64,000 nucleotides of DNA, from the NCBI RefSeq assembly GCF_030272615.1, contig NC_081411.1, positions 214,504,654 to 214,568,653 on the forward strand, given 5' to 3'. The notes under the pieces were generated by a model. The model had not been told where the DNA came from. It saw only the letters and a program-made list of their open reading frames with translations, and made no database searches. Position numbers and translations under genes: made by a program. The stretch's first letter is position 1. Every line of letters begins with the position of its first letter. Shown piece after piece: positions 35,327 to 47,434 of the stretch. The stretch comes from Cryptomeria japonica. Lineage: Eukaryota; Streptophyta; Pinopsida; Cupressales; Cupressaceae.

Positions 35327-37328
35327 CATAATATATTACTAACTTTTCATAAATTTTGTTTTCTAAAATTTTATATATACAAAAAAAAATTGATTAAATT
35401 AAGTGGGTTAATTACAAGGTCTAAATCCTATAAAAAATGAAACAACAAATTTATTGGTCAATTTTCTATTTGAAGCTTATGACCAAAACCATGCCTCAAA
35501 TGAAAATCTAATTTCAAAGAATAAAACAAAATAGAAAGAGTCAATTTAGTAAACTAAAGGTATACCATTGTGTAGTTGTGAGAGACCAATTTTGAGTACT
35601 GTTGGAGCTAAAAAAAATATGCACATTGTGGGTGAAAGCTATGCCCCTCAAAATAAAATTTCTTTATTATGCTATTATGTCCTAAAGTACTAATTCATAT
35701 GAGAACATAAGTCAGCATCATGGTGACATCAAAACTCTAAGTGGGTGGTTCGTAGGTGGCATACGAACAACATGTCAAAGACACACACAAGCTAAGGATT
35801 CCTCTAGTAGAAAATCTCAAAACCATTTAAAAAAAAAATCAAAATAAATAATTTTAGGAGCTAAAAGTTTGCTAGTTAATTTCATTGCTATTAATGCCCA
35901 AAAGATGGCTAACCTTGGCCATTGTTAGTGTGGCTAAGAGTGTTGAAAATTTTGATAGAGCTATATGGTCAATTAGTGTTATTGAAAGCCTACAATTAGT
36001 ACAAGTATGGGGGTATGTTGACTTATTAATTTTTTTAGGATAATGATTAATTTTTATTTTTAAAAATATTAAATTATTTTTCTATTTTTAGATAATCAAA
36101 TGACTACATAAAATCATATGGCCAAGATATGGGGGCAAAAAATAATTGCTTTTTTGAAATTATCAAAATAGGTTAAATTTGATACTCGTTGTTACCTTTC
36201 GACATTCAAAATTAAATGGAGAGCACTTTTTTATCCAAGGAGGTCATTTGTGAAAATTTTCCCTAAAACCCTTGTGGTAAGAACCTAAAAAAGGTCTAAT
36301 TTAAACTCATGTTCAAACCCCATATCTACAAAATATAACCATAATATTGCAACCCTAAAACCCTAGATTTGTAAAATAACAACCTGTAAATAATGTGAGC
36401 TTACTTTGAAATGTCAAAAATCATTTGTACATTATCGCGTTTCAACTTTGCATCAAATCTACTAGTCCAAGGGTTATACCAAAATTAATATATATGAAGC
36501 TCCACAACCACACACACTGCTCTAATATCAAATGTTATGAAAAATAAAAAAGATAATCAGTCACTTTTCTACATAACCCATGAGATAAAATAATGCATTC
36601 AAGTATATAGAATGGCCATATGCAAAGATTAATGCCATCTCATAAAATAACACAAGATATATCTCAAGAAAAAAATTATAGAGGGAAAAACTTAACCTCC
36701 AAAAGCAACTATGATCAATATATTATTCAACAATAAATATTTTCAATACACTTACAAGGCCTCCATGAATAGTCTCAAAATATAAAGCCTCTCTATTGTA
36801 TCCTTCATATGTACAAGCATTTAACCACACATTGATGTCATGCTTCACACATGAATTCCTTAGAATAAATATCAATACAATAATATTCCAGCCAAAAATC
36901 CAACAAGCCAACCTAAACCACTAAAAATGTGCATGTTTTTGTTAGCTCAAATTCACACAAATACAACCAAGTGATAAGGGAAAACCATGTGCCTCAAAAC
37001 CATGAGTTCACAAATCAATCGACGCCAAATTTACTTTTTTATACACATATTAAATTATATAGAGGAGGGGATATTCTACCCTTAAGATGACAAGATCTCA
37101 AGGAACAAATTGACCTTCACTAGCTCACTTAACTAGCACTCTCTTGAGCTAGGAAGATCAAAAATAGGAAAAGGAATGGAAACCATACTAAATAGAATTT
37201 ACTAAAAAAAAGAAGAATATGAAGTGATAAAAAATATTTTGACTATGGGAAATGAAAGCTAATATAATATATATTTTACGATCAATCTGACAAAGACTCT
37301 GCCTCAGATGCAAGTGTGTCATAGAAAT
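35327..37328. other. Intergenic DNA with a possible degraded copia LTR start
   Basis: At 36519-36530 the minus strand reads TGATATTAGAGC, a two-mismatch copia primer-binding site, followed at 36533 by TGTTATGAAAA that could open a minus-strand LTR. Its far end is not identifiable. The rest has no gene. Confidence 0.35.
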
Positions 37329-38093
37329 TGTATATGGTGAAAATGGATAACAATAATAACAATATTGAAATGCTAAATAGATTCAACCACAAAACCCTAG
37401 CCTAACAACAACAAGGATCCATCATAACATATGAAGACTACCTAAGACAATGCAAATCAAACAAAATCACAAAGATTATACCATCACATATACAATAGGG
37501 TTTGGATCTCCATTCTTCCTATCTCCATTGATCTTGCTTGATATATTTGCTCTCATATTTTATGTGCACAAGAGCTCAACAAAGAACGAAATGTGGTTGC
37601 AAGTAGGATCGTAGTGTAGTCAAGTGCATAAAAATGATTAGGGTTTGATAATGAAGGAAGCATCTCCTTATATAGAAGACACTATAAGAAATGGAGGGAT
37701 AAGATTGAGAGGTGTAAAAGGAGGTCGGCTATGATTAGAGGGTAGGTAAAAGAAATAATAAAATAATGAAAGGGGTAGGTAGTGTATGAATTAAGAGATG
37801 AATGACATGTGTCATGGGTAGAAAAGGCTAATGAATTAATTAAATAAATGAAGATTTATTTAATTAATAGAGGAAGTGAGATCAACTAAATAAATAAGAT
37901 ATTTATTTAATTTAGGAAAAGGATAATTTAAATAAATAAATGTATTTATTTAAATGAGAAATAAGGCTAGAAGAGGATAAATGAATTAATTAAATAAATA
38001 AGGATTTATTTAATTAATAGATGAATTAGGCTAAAGTAATTAAATAAATAAAGATATTTATTTAATTAGACATGACAATTTTAGGTGTCTACA
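37329..38093 (-). repeat. 3' LTR of the Tat element
   Basis: Plus-strand TGTATATGG...GTGTCTACA. A minus-strand TATATAAGG is at 37666-37674. The part right of it (37830-38075, U3 in element orientation) holds four repeats of an AATTAAATAAAT...ATTTATTTAATT palindrome that could form hairpins. It has two short insertions ('cattcttcctat' and ~19 bp near 37600) relative to the other LTR. Confidence 0.95.
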
Positions 38094-38612
38094 TTTTGCC
38101 CCTCTTTGAGACAATGCGGCTTGTCGCGTTGTTTCAAAGAAGATAAGATGAACTGATATATAGTTGCCCCAAGATGGGAATGATATGCCCCCTCGAGAGG
38201 TTGGATGAAAATGTTTGGAAAGATTGCAGACAATCTCTCGATAAGAAAGAAAGACTAGAATGGATAAACCGGATAAAGTGACAAAGTCACGAGATAAAGA
38301 AGACTGACTCGGGAGATGAGGGCGAGGGCTAGGGTAGTCTATAAGATAGACCACGGGGAAAATACATCCTCATTGTCATCTACACATCCACAAGAGCAGA
38401 GTGCAGAGCGAAAATAAAGCAGCAGCAGTCAGCAGCGATGGCCTTGGTACATAGATTCGACCATGTTCGCCAATTCTAAAGGTCAGTAGAGGCAGGAGAG
38501 CCGATAAGTACCACAAAACCTCCTTGTACTTTGATGCATTTATTGTTTTCATTAATGCATGGTAGATAGTGCAATAAATGCACTTTAGGTTAGGGTCCAA
38601 AAATGTCAAAAA

Positions 38613-38915
38613 ATGTCCAGGCGCATCTGCGTTGGTGCCAGGCGCATCTATGCTCGTGAGGCATGTTTGTGTTTGTGCCAGGCATGTCTGTGTTTGAAAA
38701 TGCGTCTGTGCCAAATGTGGCCGCGTTTGTGGTATGTAGGGGCGTCTATGCCAAGAAGGCACGTCTGTGTCGCCCAGGTGCGTCTATGCAGAGTATAGGC
38801 ACGTCTGTGTCTTTAAGGCGTGTTTGTGTAAAATAGGTGCGTCTATGCAGTCTTCAAGTGCGTTTATGTCAGGAAAGCGCGTTTATGTCAGGAAAGCGCG
38901 TTTGTGTCAAATAAA
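38613..38915 (+). repeat. Short-motif array A (consensus CGCGTCTGTGTC, ~15 copies)
   Basis: The plus strand repeats variants of GCGTCTGTGTC every ~15-25 bases: 'gcatctgcg', 'gcgtctgtgcc', 'gcacgtctgtgtc', 'gcgtctatgca', 'gcgcgtttgtgtca' and so on. Differences are mainly C/T and G/A transitions. The same motif occurs in reverse orientation at 50966-51245 and 52455-52725 of the same element. Confidence 0.85.
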
Positions 38916-39029
38916 ATGTGAATTGATGTCATCTAGGTCAAATCGGCAATCCTATGATGAACATACGCTGTCGATTGGATAAGCTGCTGAGAGGATACAC
39001 TCAAGCTGGTCCTCTAGGGAAGACTAGGA

Positions 39030-39318
39030 TAGATCAAGGCACTTTGTGATGAACAGTGAGTACCAAGATAGAGTACTTTGTGATAAACAGGGAGTACTAA
39101 AATATGAGCAGCAATTTGTGATGAACAAGGAGTGCAAATGTGAGGAGCACTTTGTGATGAATAGTGAGTGTCGAACACGTAGTACTTTGTGATGAACAGG
39201 GAGTACTACTAGGATAAATAGCAACACTTTGTAATGAACAATGAGTATCACTAGGGTAGAATGCCATATGCACTTAGATAAAAAGTAGCATTTTGTGATG
39301 AACAGTGAATGCCACGAT
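39030..39318 (+). repeat. Tandem array of seven stem-loop units before the PMD frame
   Basis: Seven copies of a ~30-45 base unit with core TTTGTGATGAACAGNG. The bases either side are complementary and change together: AGTACT/AGTACT, GTAGTACT/AGTACTAC, GCATT/AATGC, GCACT/AGTGT. Each unit can thus form a short hairpin with a constant 16-base loop. The last unit ends about 40 bases before the first ATG of the PMD frame. Confidence 0.8.
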
Positions 39319-39355
39319 GACTGACATGATTGATTTGCTTTGACTGTAGGAGTAT

Positions 39356-41296
39356 TTGCCTATGTTGGAGTCACGGGAGAGATTCCCATCGACTCAGAGG
39401 TTGCGACCTAAGCTGACATTTGAGGAACGAGCTCCGATCGAGGCTATGGGTCTGAGACATATTTTGTATGTGCCTGAGTTTCGGGCGAACATGGGATTGC
39501 TGACTGCACTGGCGGAGAGGTGGCACTCCGAGACTTGTACGTTTCATTTGTCGATGGTTGAGATGACAGTCACCCTAGAGGATGTATACAGGATCCTGAG
39601 GATACCGATAGATGGGGAGCTGATTCCGTACGATCGAGATGGAGACAGGGAGGCTCTGAGATGAGTGTTCCAGGACCCAGGACTGAAGATGAGGGCAGGA
39701 CATGTGGCTTGGGACACCATGACTGCTACAGGATTAGCACTGCTAGCAGTGATAGGAGGAGCGATCAGTGGGTTCCTGTGTCCTGATAGAGCGACACGAG
39801 GGTTGGCCGTGGGCTGGGGAGGTGCACTGGAGACACTGGTGACATAGCACACCAGATATGCTTGGAGACCGTGTGTGCTAGCACACTTGTACTATGAGTT
39901 GCATCAATTTGTGTACCACGGGTTAGTGGGATTGGGCTGCGGGGTGACATTGTTACAGGTGTGGGCCTATGAGCATCTGCCAGTGATGAGACCAATACAT
40001 TTCAGAGGCAGAGGTCATGGACGCAGTTTTGTACACTTATACGACATGATCACCTCGCAGCCACGGATTGGCAGGTTAGAGCACTGGCGGCAGGTGATTG
40101 ATGACATTGATATGCTCATATGGAGGCCATACCTGGGATGTGAGCAGTGGGAGGACGATGCGGTAGAGCTTCCCTAAACCTTCCAGAGCAAGTACCTGAT
40201 TGGGCGAATGCCCTATGTGCTAGAGAGGCAGTTAGTAGATAGGGTGGGCAGGCAGTTCGGCAGGATCCAGCAGATGCCACAGGGTTTAGGCATGTATGCA
40301 CGGACTGTCAGAGATTAGGTGTAGTTTGGGCCCCTATTATCATATGATCAGGCTATTACACAGCTCGTAGAGATGATGCCCCTACCCTGGGACATGTGGC
40401 CAAAGTTTGAGGATGCCGACATGGATGCCGAGTACACAACATACTGGGATGAGCATCCATTCCCACGCCTGACGATTCCAGGAGAGCTACTAGATGGAGA
40501 TGGTGGTGGGGATGGTGATGATGGGGGCAGAGGCCGACGGAGGAGGAGGGTTGCACTGCGGAGGGATGATGGAGAGGATAGGCAGGCTCGGGTGGTGAGG
40601 GGTCATGGTGGATTACCGCTACAGGTGCCAGCAGCATAGGGTCCCAAATAGGTGTAGGTATAGGGATAGGTACAGGGACAGATATAGGGATAGGCACCAG
40701 TACAGGTATAGGAACAGGGGCAGGCACCCGTACAGGGGGAGCCATAGGTAGAGCCACAGGGGGCTGAGGCAGAGGAGGATGAGCTGACGGAGTTGAGGGA
40801 GATCTGACAGGGACAGGCAGATGAGATCTAGGAGCTAGAGAGAGAGAGGGATAGGCTTAGGAGGCGGCTCAGAGATACTGAGCGAGAGCGGGATCAGGCC
40901 ATTTAGCGCTACATAGAGGTTGAGACAACACTAAGGGCTAGGAGGCAGGCAGCAGAGGACACAGGGGCCGGATATGCCTACGTCCTGCGGGTAGGGGAGG
41001 AGATCGGTTATTGGCGGGATCTCTATTATGGTGCAGTGCCAGCTGATCAGCGGGTGATGAGCTTCCATAGACCATCGCAGACAGCGACAGCTATGGGAGG
41101 GAGCCAGAGGAGACAGGCATCTAGTGGTGGAGTTATGGGTCCTCCACCACCACCAGATAGAGGGGACAGGAGGGATGATCCTGGGTGGGTTCTTCAGGGG
41201 CTCAGATTCCGTCGAGGCCAGGTGGCTCCGAGGGAGGGAGTTCATCATAGCCGTAGAGGGCTCCCTATGTATCAGTATTGTACCATTTTTGTATGA
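39356..41296 (+). pseudogene. Antisense PMD (plant mobile domain) frame of the Tat element
   Basis: One reading frame runs 647 codons from an ATG at 39356 to TGA-free end at 41296, interrupted by 17 in-frame stops. Residues ~1-310 match the plant mobile domain / aminotransferase-like family ('LTALAERWHSETCTFHL', 'VTLEDVYRILRIPIDGE', 'LAHLYYELHQFVYHG', 'LLQVWAYEHL'). An Asp/Gly/Arg-rich stretch (~40500-40600), a Gln-rich stretch (40637-40770) and a charged coiled coil (40775-40960, 'ELERERDRLRRRLRDTERE') follow. Stops lie at 39662, 39845, 40175, 40316, 40322, nine between 40637 and 40740, then three near 40806, 40830 and 40903. All can be read as C-to-T changes of CAG, CAA or CGA. Extra antisense frames are known in Tat-lineage elements; PMD proteins also exist as host genes acting in gene silencing and development. 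Function here is unknown. Confidence 0.85.
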
Positions 41297-42959
41297 TGAT
41301 ATAGACACCTTCGGGTGATTGTAGCCATATGATTTTTGACATCATTGTATCATGACACTTTATATATATATATATGAGATGATTCTTCTTTGCGGCAGCT
41401 ATATGCATGTGTACCTATGTGATGTATGTTTCATGATGCAAATATGTACATAATGAAATGCAATATTTTTGTTCTTTTATGTTTTATATGTGTATGCATG
41501 ATGCAAATGTGAATGTATAAAATGCAGATGAATATGATAATGCAAATGTAAATTGTGCTAACAGGTGTTGTGTGCAGGATGTGATGCAATTGTGATATCT
41601 ATATGGATGTATGAAATACTTATATGTGGTACTGCAGGTGCAACTACATGAAATGCAAATGTTTTTGGTGTGTCATTATACTCAGTCATGTGATAGTAGG
41701 CGACACAGACTCAGAAAGGACGATGAAAGTCAATCAAGAAAATGGGATGGAAGATAGAAGATATGAAAGTGAAAGAGCTTCTTGTGCATTATCATCATTG
41801 AGCTTTATTATGGCAAGTAGGTTATGACAATCGAGGCATATGTTCGACCCAGAAAGTCATTGTACCTGTTTGCATGGAGATAAGACAATCACAAACAAGG
41901 AATGCCCCAGTTCATACTAGACTCATAGTGTCCTCATATCCTTGGGCAAGTCATAGCATTATTAAGAGATAATCCACAGACAGCAAATACAAACAGGTGA
42001 TGATACCCCATCCTCGCCTTTCTAGTCAAAGACATCCTGGAGATAGAATCTCTAGTCAGAGACATCCTGGAAAAGCTAAAAGACATGTCACCAAAAGATA
42101 AAATTAAAATAAAACCAAGACGCGACACCAACATCCACTATAGTCCTCAAGTTTAGTGTCTCTTGTCACTTGTATAAGTCTTATTTGATTGTGGTCACAA
42201 TGTTTACTTTCACAAAATGGATAGATAGCACTGAACCATATGTTGTTTGAGTCTTTTGAAAGATTTGATTTGTTGAAGCCCATTGTTGCTGCTGTCTCAT
42301 CTGAAACTGACTGAATCCATGAAACTGATACTTTATTGCGGAGAAGACGGAACTTTATTGCGGATAATGATGCAAATGCTGCTTTATTGCGGATTGTGCG
42401 CGGATAGACTAAAGAAAGCTGAAAGAAACTGTACTCCTCAAAACATGTGATGCTCTCAGTTCCACATCCATCACTAGATGTAGGATTTGCCTTAGCCATA
42501 GATAGGATTTGATTTATTATGACTGGAAAGGGGGGTGAAAAGGGAGGTTTATTATGAATGGCTAACCAATCTTGGGTAGATCAATAACAAGCCATGATGG
42601 GAATGGGTAAGTTTATTATGAACGAATAGGTTGTGAGTGTGTGCAAAGTGAAAGGATGAAAGTGAATCCTGAAGGAGGGAGGAGCAATGTCTCTACGCAT
42701 GGCGCTGGTGACCCAGTTTTCACCATGGTACTTGCCCAGGGCACCACCAAAGTAGTTTTCACCGCTGGACGAAATTATTTCTCTTTACTTTTTTCAATTT
42801 TTCAATGTTTTTTGTGTCACAAAGCGCCTATTTGCCAGGTATTCACCAAGTAACGATTTTTTTGTTTTATAATTTTTATTTGTATTTTTGAAATTTTTGA
42901 TTTTTTTGTATTTTTGAAATTTTTGAATTTTTTGTATTTTTGAATTAGGATATTCCAAA
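41297..42959. other. Non-coding 3' region of the Tat element
   Basis: Contains a short (TA)n at ~41362-41375, 'gatgcaaatgtg' words (41435-41570), a four-fold TTTATTGCGGA repeat at 42332-42400, and three 'tttgtatttttgaaattttt' units at 42886-42950. The 131-codon minus frame at 42104-42499 has no known domain and repeats because of the TTTATTGCGGA units. Confidence 0.6.
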
Positions 42960-42962
42960 GAG

Positions 42963-44039
42963 CTATGTGTAGAACCTGCGAAGGTGCATGCTGTTGATAG
43001 GATCCTCCAAAGGTTCACCTTCTGTAGTTGAGAGTTGATATGCCCCAGATCCATATGCTGCTGTAATGATGTAAGGACCAAGCCAATTTGGTTCGAACTT
43101 GCCCTTCTTCTCTCTGTCTTGCTGATTTTTGGGGTTTTCTCTGAGAACCAAATCACCTACCTCAAATGTGCAAGGCTTGACCTTGTGATTGTAGATGCGA
43201 CTCATTCGTTGTTGGTAAGCCTTGAGATGATTAAAAGTAGTTTGTCTTTGTTCATCCAGTAATTCAAGCTCTTGTAAGCGAGAGACCCTATAGTCTTCAT
43301 CACTGATGATGTTTTGCAAAGAGACCCATAAAGAGGGTAGCTCGACCTCAATAGGCAAGATGGCTTCAGCACCATAGACAAGTGAATAGGGTGTAGCTCT
43401 TGTAGGTGTGCAGACACTTGTGCGGTAGGCCCAAAGTGCAAGATTAAGTTGGATATGCCAATTACGGCCAGCCTCGTCGACTATCTTCTTTAGGATTTTA
43501 AGGATTGTTTTATTAGATGCCTCAGCTTGGCCATTACCTTGGGGGTAATATGGTGTGGAGAAATGATGGGAAATATGGAAGTGATCACAGAGTTCACGAA
43601 CATCCTAATTTTTGAAGGGACGCCCGTTATCAGTGATAATGGAAACAGGAATACCATATCGACAAATGATATAGTTGAGGATGAATGTAGCAATCTGTTT
43701 TCCAGTGACTTGTGTGAGAGGCACGGCTTCAATCCATTTTGTGAAATACTCTATGGCAGTGATAATGAATTTATGACCATTGGAAGAACGAGGGTGGATC
43801 TTGCCTATGAGATCAAGTCCCCACTGACAAAAGGGCCAAGGAGACACAATTGGTTGAAGTTCTTGTGCTGGCGCATGTATGAGGTCTCCATGAATTTGAC
43901 ATTGCTTACATTTATTGACAAACTGATATGAGTCTTTTTCCATATTGGGCCAGTAATATCCAGTCCTGATGAGTTTCTTGGCTAAGGTAGGACCACTAGC
44001 ATGTGGACCACATATCCCTTCATGTACTTCACATAACAC
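42963..44039 (-). pseudogene. Integrase of the Tat element
   Basis: Catalyses insertion of the element cDNA. Minus-strand blocks in order: the zinc-binding HHCC region ('HEGICGPHASG', 'CKQCQIHGD'); the core with catalytic residues in 'GLDLIGKI', 'ITDNGRPFKN' and 'NGQAEASNKTI' (D, D, E); and the C-terminal region 'VGDLVLRENPK', 'FEPNWLGPY', ending 'INSMHLRRFYT' at the TAG near 42963. The core is broken after 'RPFKN' by a TAG (~43602), again a likely CAG change, and part of the domain is in a shifted frame around 43490-43600. Confidence 0.85.
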
Positions 44040-44153
44040 AATCTGAGCTTCGTCGCTTTCTAAACATCTAAGAAGAGTGCCATCTAGACTTCACCAGTAT
44101 AGGATATCAGCTAAAATGACGTATCGAGAGGATTGGCGAATGAAAGTGCGACG

Positions 44154-45176
44154 TTAGTTATTTGATAGATCCGGAGGTAGGGTATTGTCACGAAGGTATA
44201 TGAAAATGGAACCATTTAACTGGGACTCGGGACTGATAACACATATCATCTCAGTAGGAATGATTTCGTATGAAGGAACCAAAAGGTTATCCACCAAGAA
44301 CTCATAGCGAGTCTCATTTGGAGGTAGATCGATCAGTGAAGCAATTGTAGCCATGGCATCTGCAGCGCAATTCTGCTCTCTTGGTATCTGCTCAAAATCT
44401 ATCTTTATGAAGTGTTGTTTCAGGTCATCCACCATTTGTTTGTAAGGCATTAATTTTTCATCTTTCATTTGGTAAGCATCAGTTGCTTGACGGATTATAA
44501 GTTAAGAGTCCCCAAAAACATGAAGTTCCTAGATCTTCCACTGAACTGCAATCCATAACCCAGTTGTTAATGCCTCATATTTCGCTATATTATTAGTGCA
44601 AGGAAATGATAAGCGGTATGATTTTGGTATAGAGTCTCCTTGAGGAGTTACAAAGAGGATGCCAGCTCCTACCCCATGCTGTGTGTATGAGCCGTCGAAG
44701 TACAGTTGCCATGGCTTTGCATGTGACATTGTTAAAATGGACTCATCTGGAAATTCTGAACTTAGAGGAACATCATCTATCATGGGAGCATCTTCTAATT
44801 GATCTGTGATGGCTTGTCCTTTTATTGCTTTTCTATCCACATACTCAATGTCGAATTCACTCAGGATCATTACCCATTTGGCTAGTTGCCCAGTAAGTGT
44901 CGCTTTATTGAGAAGGTATTTCAACGGATCGATTCTTGCAACCAGCTTAGTCTTATGAGTGAGCATGTAATGTCGTAATTTCTGGGAAGCAAAGACCACA
45001 GTGAGACATGCACGCTCAATTGGTGTGTAATTTAGCTCATATCCCACCAATGTGTGACTGATATAGTACACTGCTTTTTCCTTTCCCTCAGCAATTTGTT
45101 GTGCTAAGAGTGCCCACAGTGCTGTTGGAGTAGTTGATATGTATAGTAATAGAGGTTGATCTGGAACTGGTGGCAT
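44154..45176 (-). pseudogene. RNase H and archaeal-type RNase H (aRNH) of the Tat element
   Basis: The first part (45176-44830) is the gypsy RNase H that follows RT ('LLLYISTTPTALWALLAQ', 'NYTPIERACLTVVFASQKLR', 'LTGQLAKWVMILSEFDI'). The second (44710-44154) is a further RNase H with 'WQLYFDGSYTQHGVGAGIL', 'NNIAKYEALTTGL' and 'IPREQNCAADAMATIAS', the archaeal-type domain that marks Tat-lineage elements. Both degrade RNA in RNA:DNA hybrids during reverse transcription. The two pieces are split by a stop near 44500-44529. Confidence 0.85.
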
Positions 45177-45304
45177 CAGAACTGGCGGATTCAGAAGATA
45201 ATCTTTGAGTGTCTGGAAAGCCTGTTGATAGTTATCATCCCATTTGAATTTGATGTTTTTATGTAGTAAGTGCTGAAAAGGATTACACTTATCTGCAAGT
45301 TGCG

Positions 45305-46095
45305 CTATGAATCTTCGTATGGACTAGAGTTTGCCTTGTAAAGATCGAAGTTGACTAATATTTCTTGGTGGTTGCATCTCCAAGATGGCTTTGCTGGATC
45401 AACTTCGATTCCTCTTTTGGATACAATGAATCCTAGGAGCTTCCTGGAGGTTACTCGAAAGACACATTTCTTGGGGTTTAATCTTACTTTGTATTTTTCC
45501 AACCAATCAAAGATGACTGAAAGTCTGTCCAAATGTGTATTTCTGTCTATTGATTTGCCCAAGAGGTCATCGACATAATCTTCCATGGTTACGTGCATGA
45601 GATCATGAAAGATAGTAGTCATGGCTCTTTGATATGTAGCACCTGCATTCTTTAGCCCGAAGGGCATGACATTCTAGCAGAAAGTTCCCCAAGGACAAGT
45701 GAATGATGTTTTATGTTGATCCTCGGGTGCAATCTTTATTTGATTATAACCAGAGAATCCATCCATCAACGATAACGTTTCATGACCTACTATGAGATCA
45801 ACAATCAAGTCAATATTTGGTAATGAGAAGTCATCCTTTGGACAAGCTTTGTTGACGTCTCTAAAATCTGTACAAATTCTGATGTTGCAATCTGGTTTAT
45901 TGATAGGCACTAAGTTGGAGGTCCATTCAGGATAATCAATTGGGTGTATGAATCCGACATCCAATAATTCTCAAGTTCTGCTTTGACTAGTAATGCCACC
46001 TGTGGATGCATCTTTCTTAATTTTTGTTTCACTGGTTTTGCCCCCGGTTTAACTGTCAAATGATGCATTACCAAATCCGGATCTAATCCAGGCAT
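45305..46095 (-). pseudogene. Reverse transcriptase of the Tat element
   Basis: Minus strand 46095-45910 is the entry ('DLVMHHLTVKPGAKPVKQ'), 45964-45674 the fingers and palm start ('SNLVPINKPDCNIRICTDFR', 'VNKACPKDDFSLPNID', 'LMDGFSGYNQI'), 45667-45305 the palm with 'MPFGLKNAGATYQRAM' and the catalytic YVDD. A TAG (near 45670) cuts the frame between 'TFC' and 'NVMPFG', and a frame change lies at ~45955. Confidence 0.9.
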
Positions 46096-46125
46096 ATCAG
46101 CATATGACCAGGCAAAGTTGATTTG

Positions 46126-47425
46126 TCATTTTTTGAAGAAGCTTATGAATTTTGACCTTTCTGACCCTGTCAACGATTGAGCCAGGAATATGTTGTGTGG
46201 AACCTCCTCTGTACCAATGTTTGTTTTGATAGTCTCTTCCACCAACATGGATGACTTTTCCTCATATGATGCTAGGAGAATGTCGAGCCTTCCATCTTTG
46301 GGTGCCTCAGAGAGGTTTTCGCCCTTAGATACGTCCTTTCTTTTTACTTTTTTGGGGTCAGACAGTGCCACAGTGTGGTTTTCGCCATAAGACCCTTGAT
46401 TTGTTCTTATTTTCACATTTTTGCGACTAGAAGGTCCGACACCCTCACCAAAATATGCCATGCTATTGAGTTCTATAGTGTATCCCGCTTTATGGTCCCC
46501 AAGGGGAAGATCATCTTGTATGCCAAGATAGTCCATAAAAGCTTCATCATTTTGGAATGTGTCGAATTGTGCCCTTCATGATCCCAATCAATGAGTTGTT
46601 GGTGAACAAGGGGAAGGCCTTTAATGTCTTCGAAGTTAGCGAGGCTAAGAGTGAAGATGTAGTTATATTTGGGTATGTCAAGGTAATTATCGAGGTCATC
46701 GATGGCACTCTCCTCATCAGTCTCGATTGCGAGCAAATCCAAATTATCATCACTAGTAGCACATTCTGGGATAGGTGTTCTCATCCTATATGATTTCAAC
46801 CTAGGACCTTGAGACAAGGACTGTGTGAAATCCTCATGGGTTGTTTCTTGACCAACTTTGAACTTTTTATAAAATTCCTCTTCTTCTGTGGGTTCATCTA
46901 GCTCTCTAAATATCTCGGTGAGCTTGTAGTCATTGGAGGATTTGTCTGAACCCCATTCCCATTCATTGGAGTCCGTGGAATAGCGATCCTCTTGTTGAAT
47001 TTTGGCAGCTTTGATTTGTAAGGCTTCTTCTGTCCTTTGAGTGTGGACCTTGGAAGTCAAGAAACCAAGTCCTTTCGAGCATTCCTTTTAAAATTCAATT
47101 CAGGTTGTAAACATTTAATGATGCCTTCCTTGTGTAACCCCAGAGGGCTTTTTCCATCATACCCGAATTTTTGGGGAATCTTGAAGCCTTTGCCATATTT
47201 CTCACATGGTAGACTGATGTGATCTTGTGTGTCATCTTCAATGTATTTATAAAGCATTTTGTATAAGTCTTCCTCTTCCAGTTCACCCCATCTTTGAAAG
47301 GTAGTAGGGTCCCATTTGAGTACCATAATGGATACTTGCTTGTTAAGATGTGGTCTTCCATATTCTTTTGGGGAACTCATGACTTGTCGTAAGCACATGG
47401 TCTGATTTAAAGTGTATTCCCCCAT
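46126..47425 (-). pseudogene. Protease-RT linker region of the Tat polyprotein
   Basis: Three minus-strand frames (47425-47057, 47060-46473, 46536-46126) continue the polyprotein between protease and RT. They are charged and low in recognisable motifs, as this region usually is in Tat elements. 47060-46473 is acidic ('ELDEPTEEEEFYKKF'). Frame changes at ~47058 and ~46500 join them. I do not assign a function. Confidence 0.6.
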
Positions 47426-47434
47426 GCCCTTGTC

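Noticed and set aside
38376-38798. Open frames over 38376-38798 on both strands
   Set aside because: They translate the 12-base motif array; Cys/Leu or Gln/Thr repetition reflects the repeat, not a protein.
39024-39251. Minus-strand frame with repeated 'SLFITKC'
   Set aside because: It is the antisense of the stem-loop array before the PMD frame.
38600-39320. CRISPR-like spacing of short repeats
   Set aside because: Repeats are variable, spacers are not unique sequence of fixed size, and the locus is inside a plant retrotransposon.
40356-40757. 133-codon minus-strand Pro/Ile/Val-rich frame
   Set aside because: It is the complement of the Gln-rich tract of the PMD frame, where CAG/TAG repeats leave the opposite strand open.
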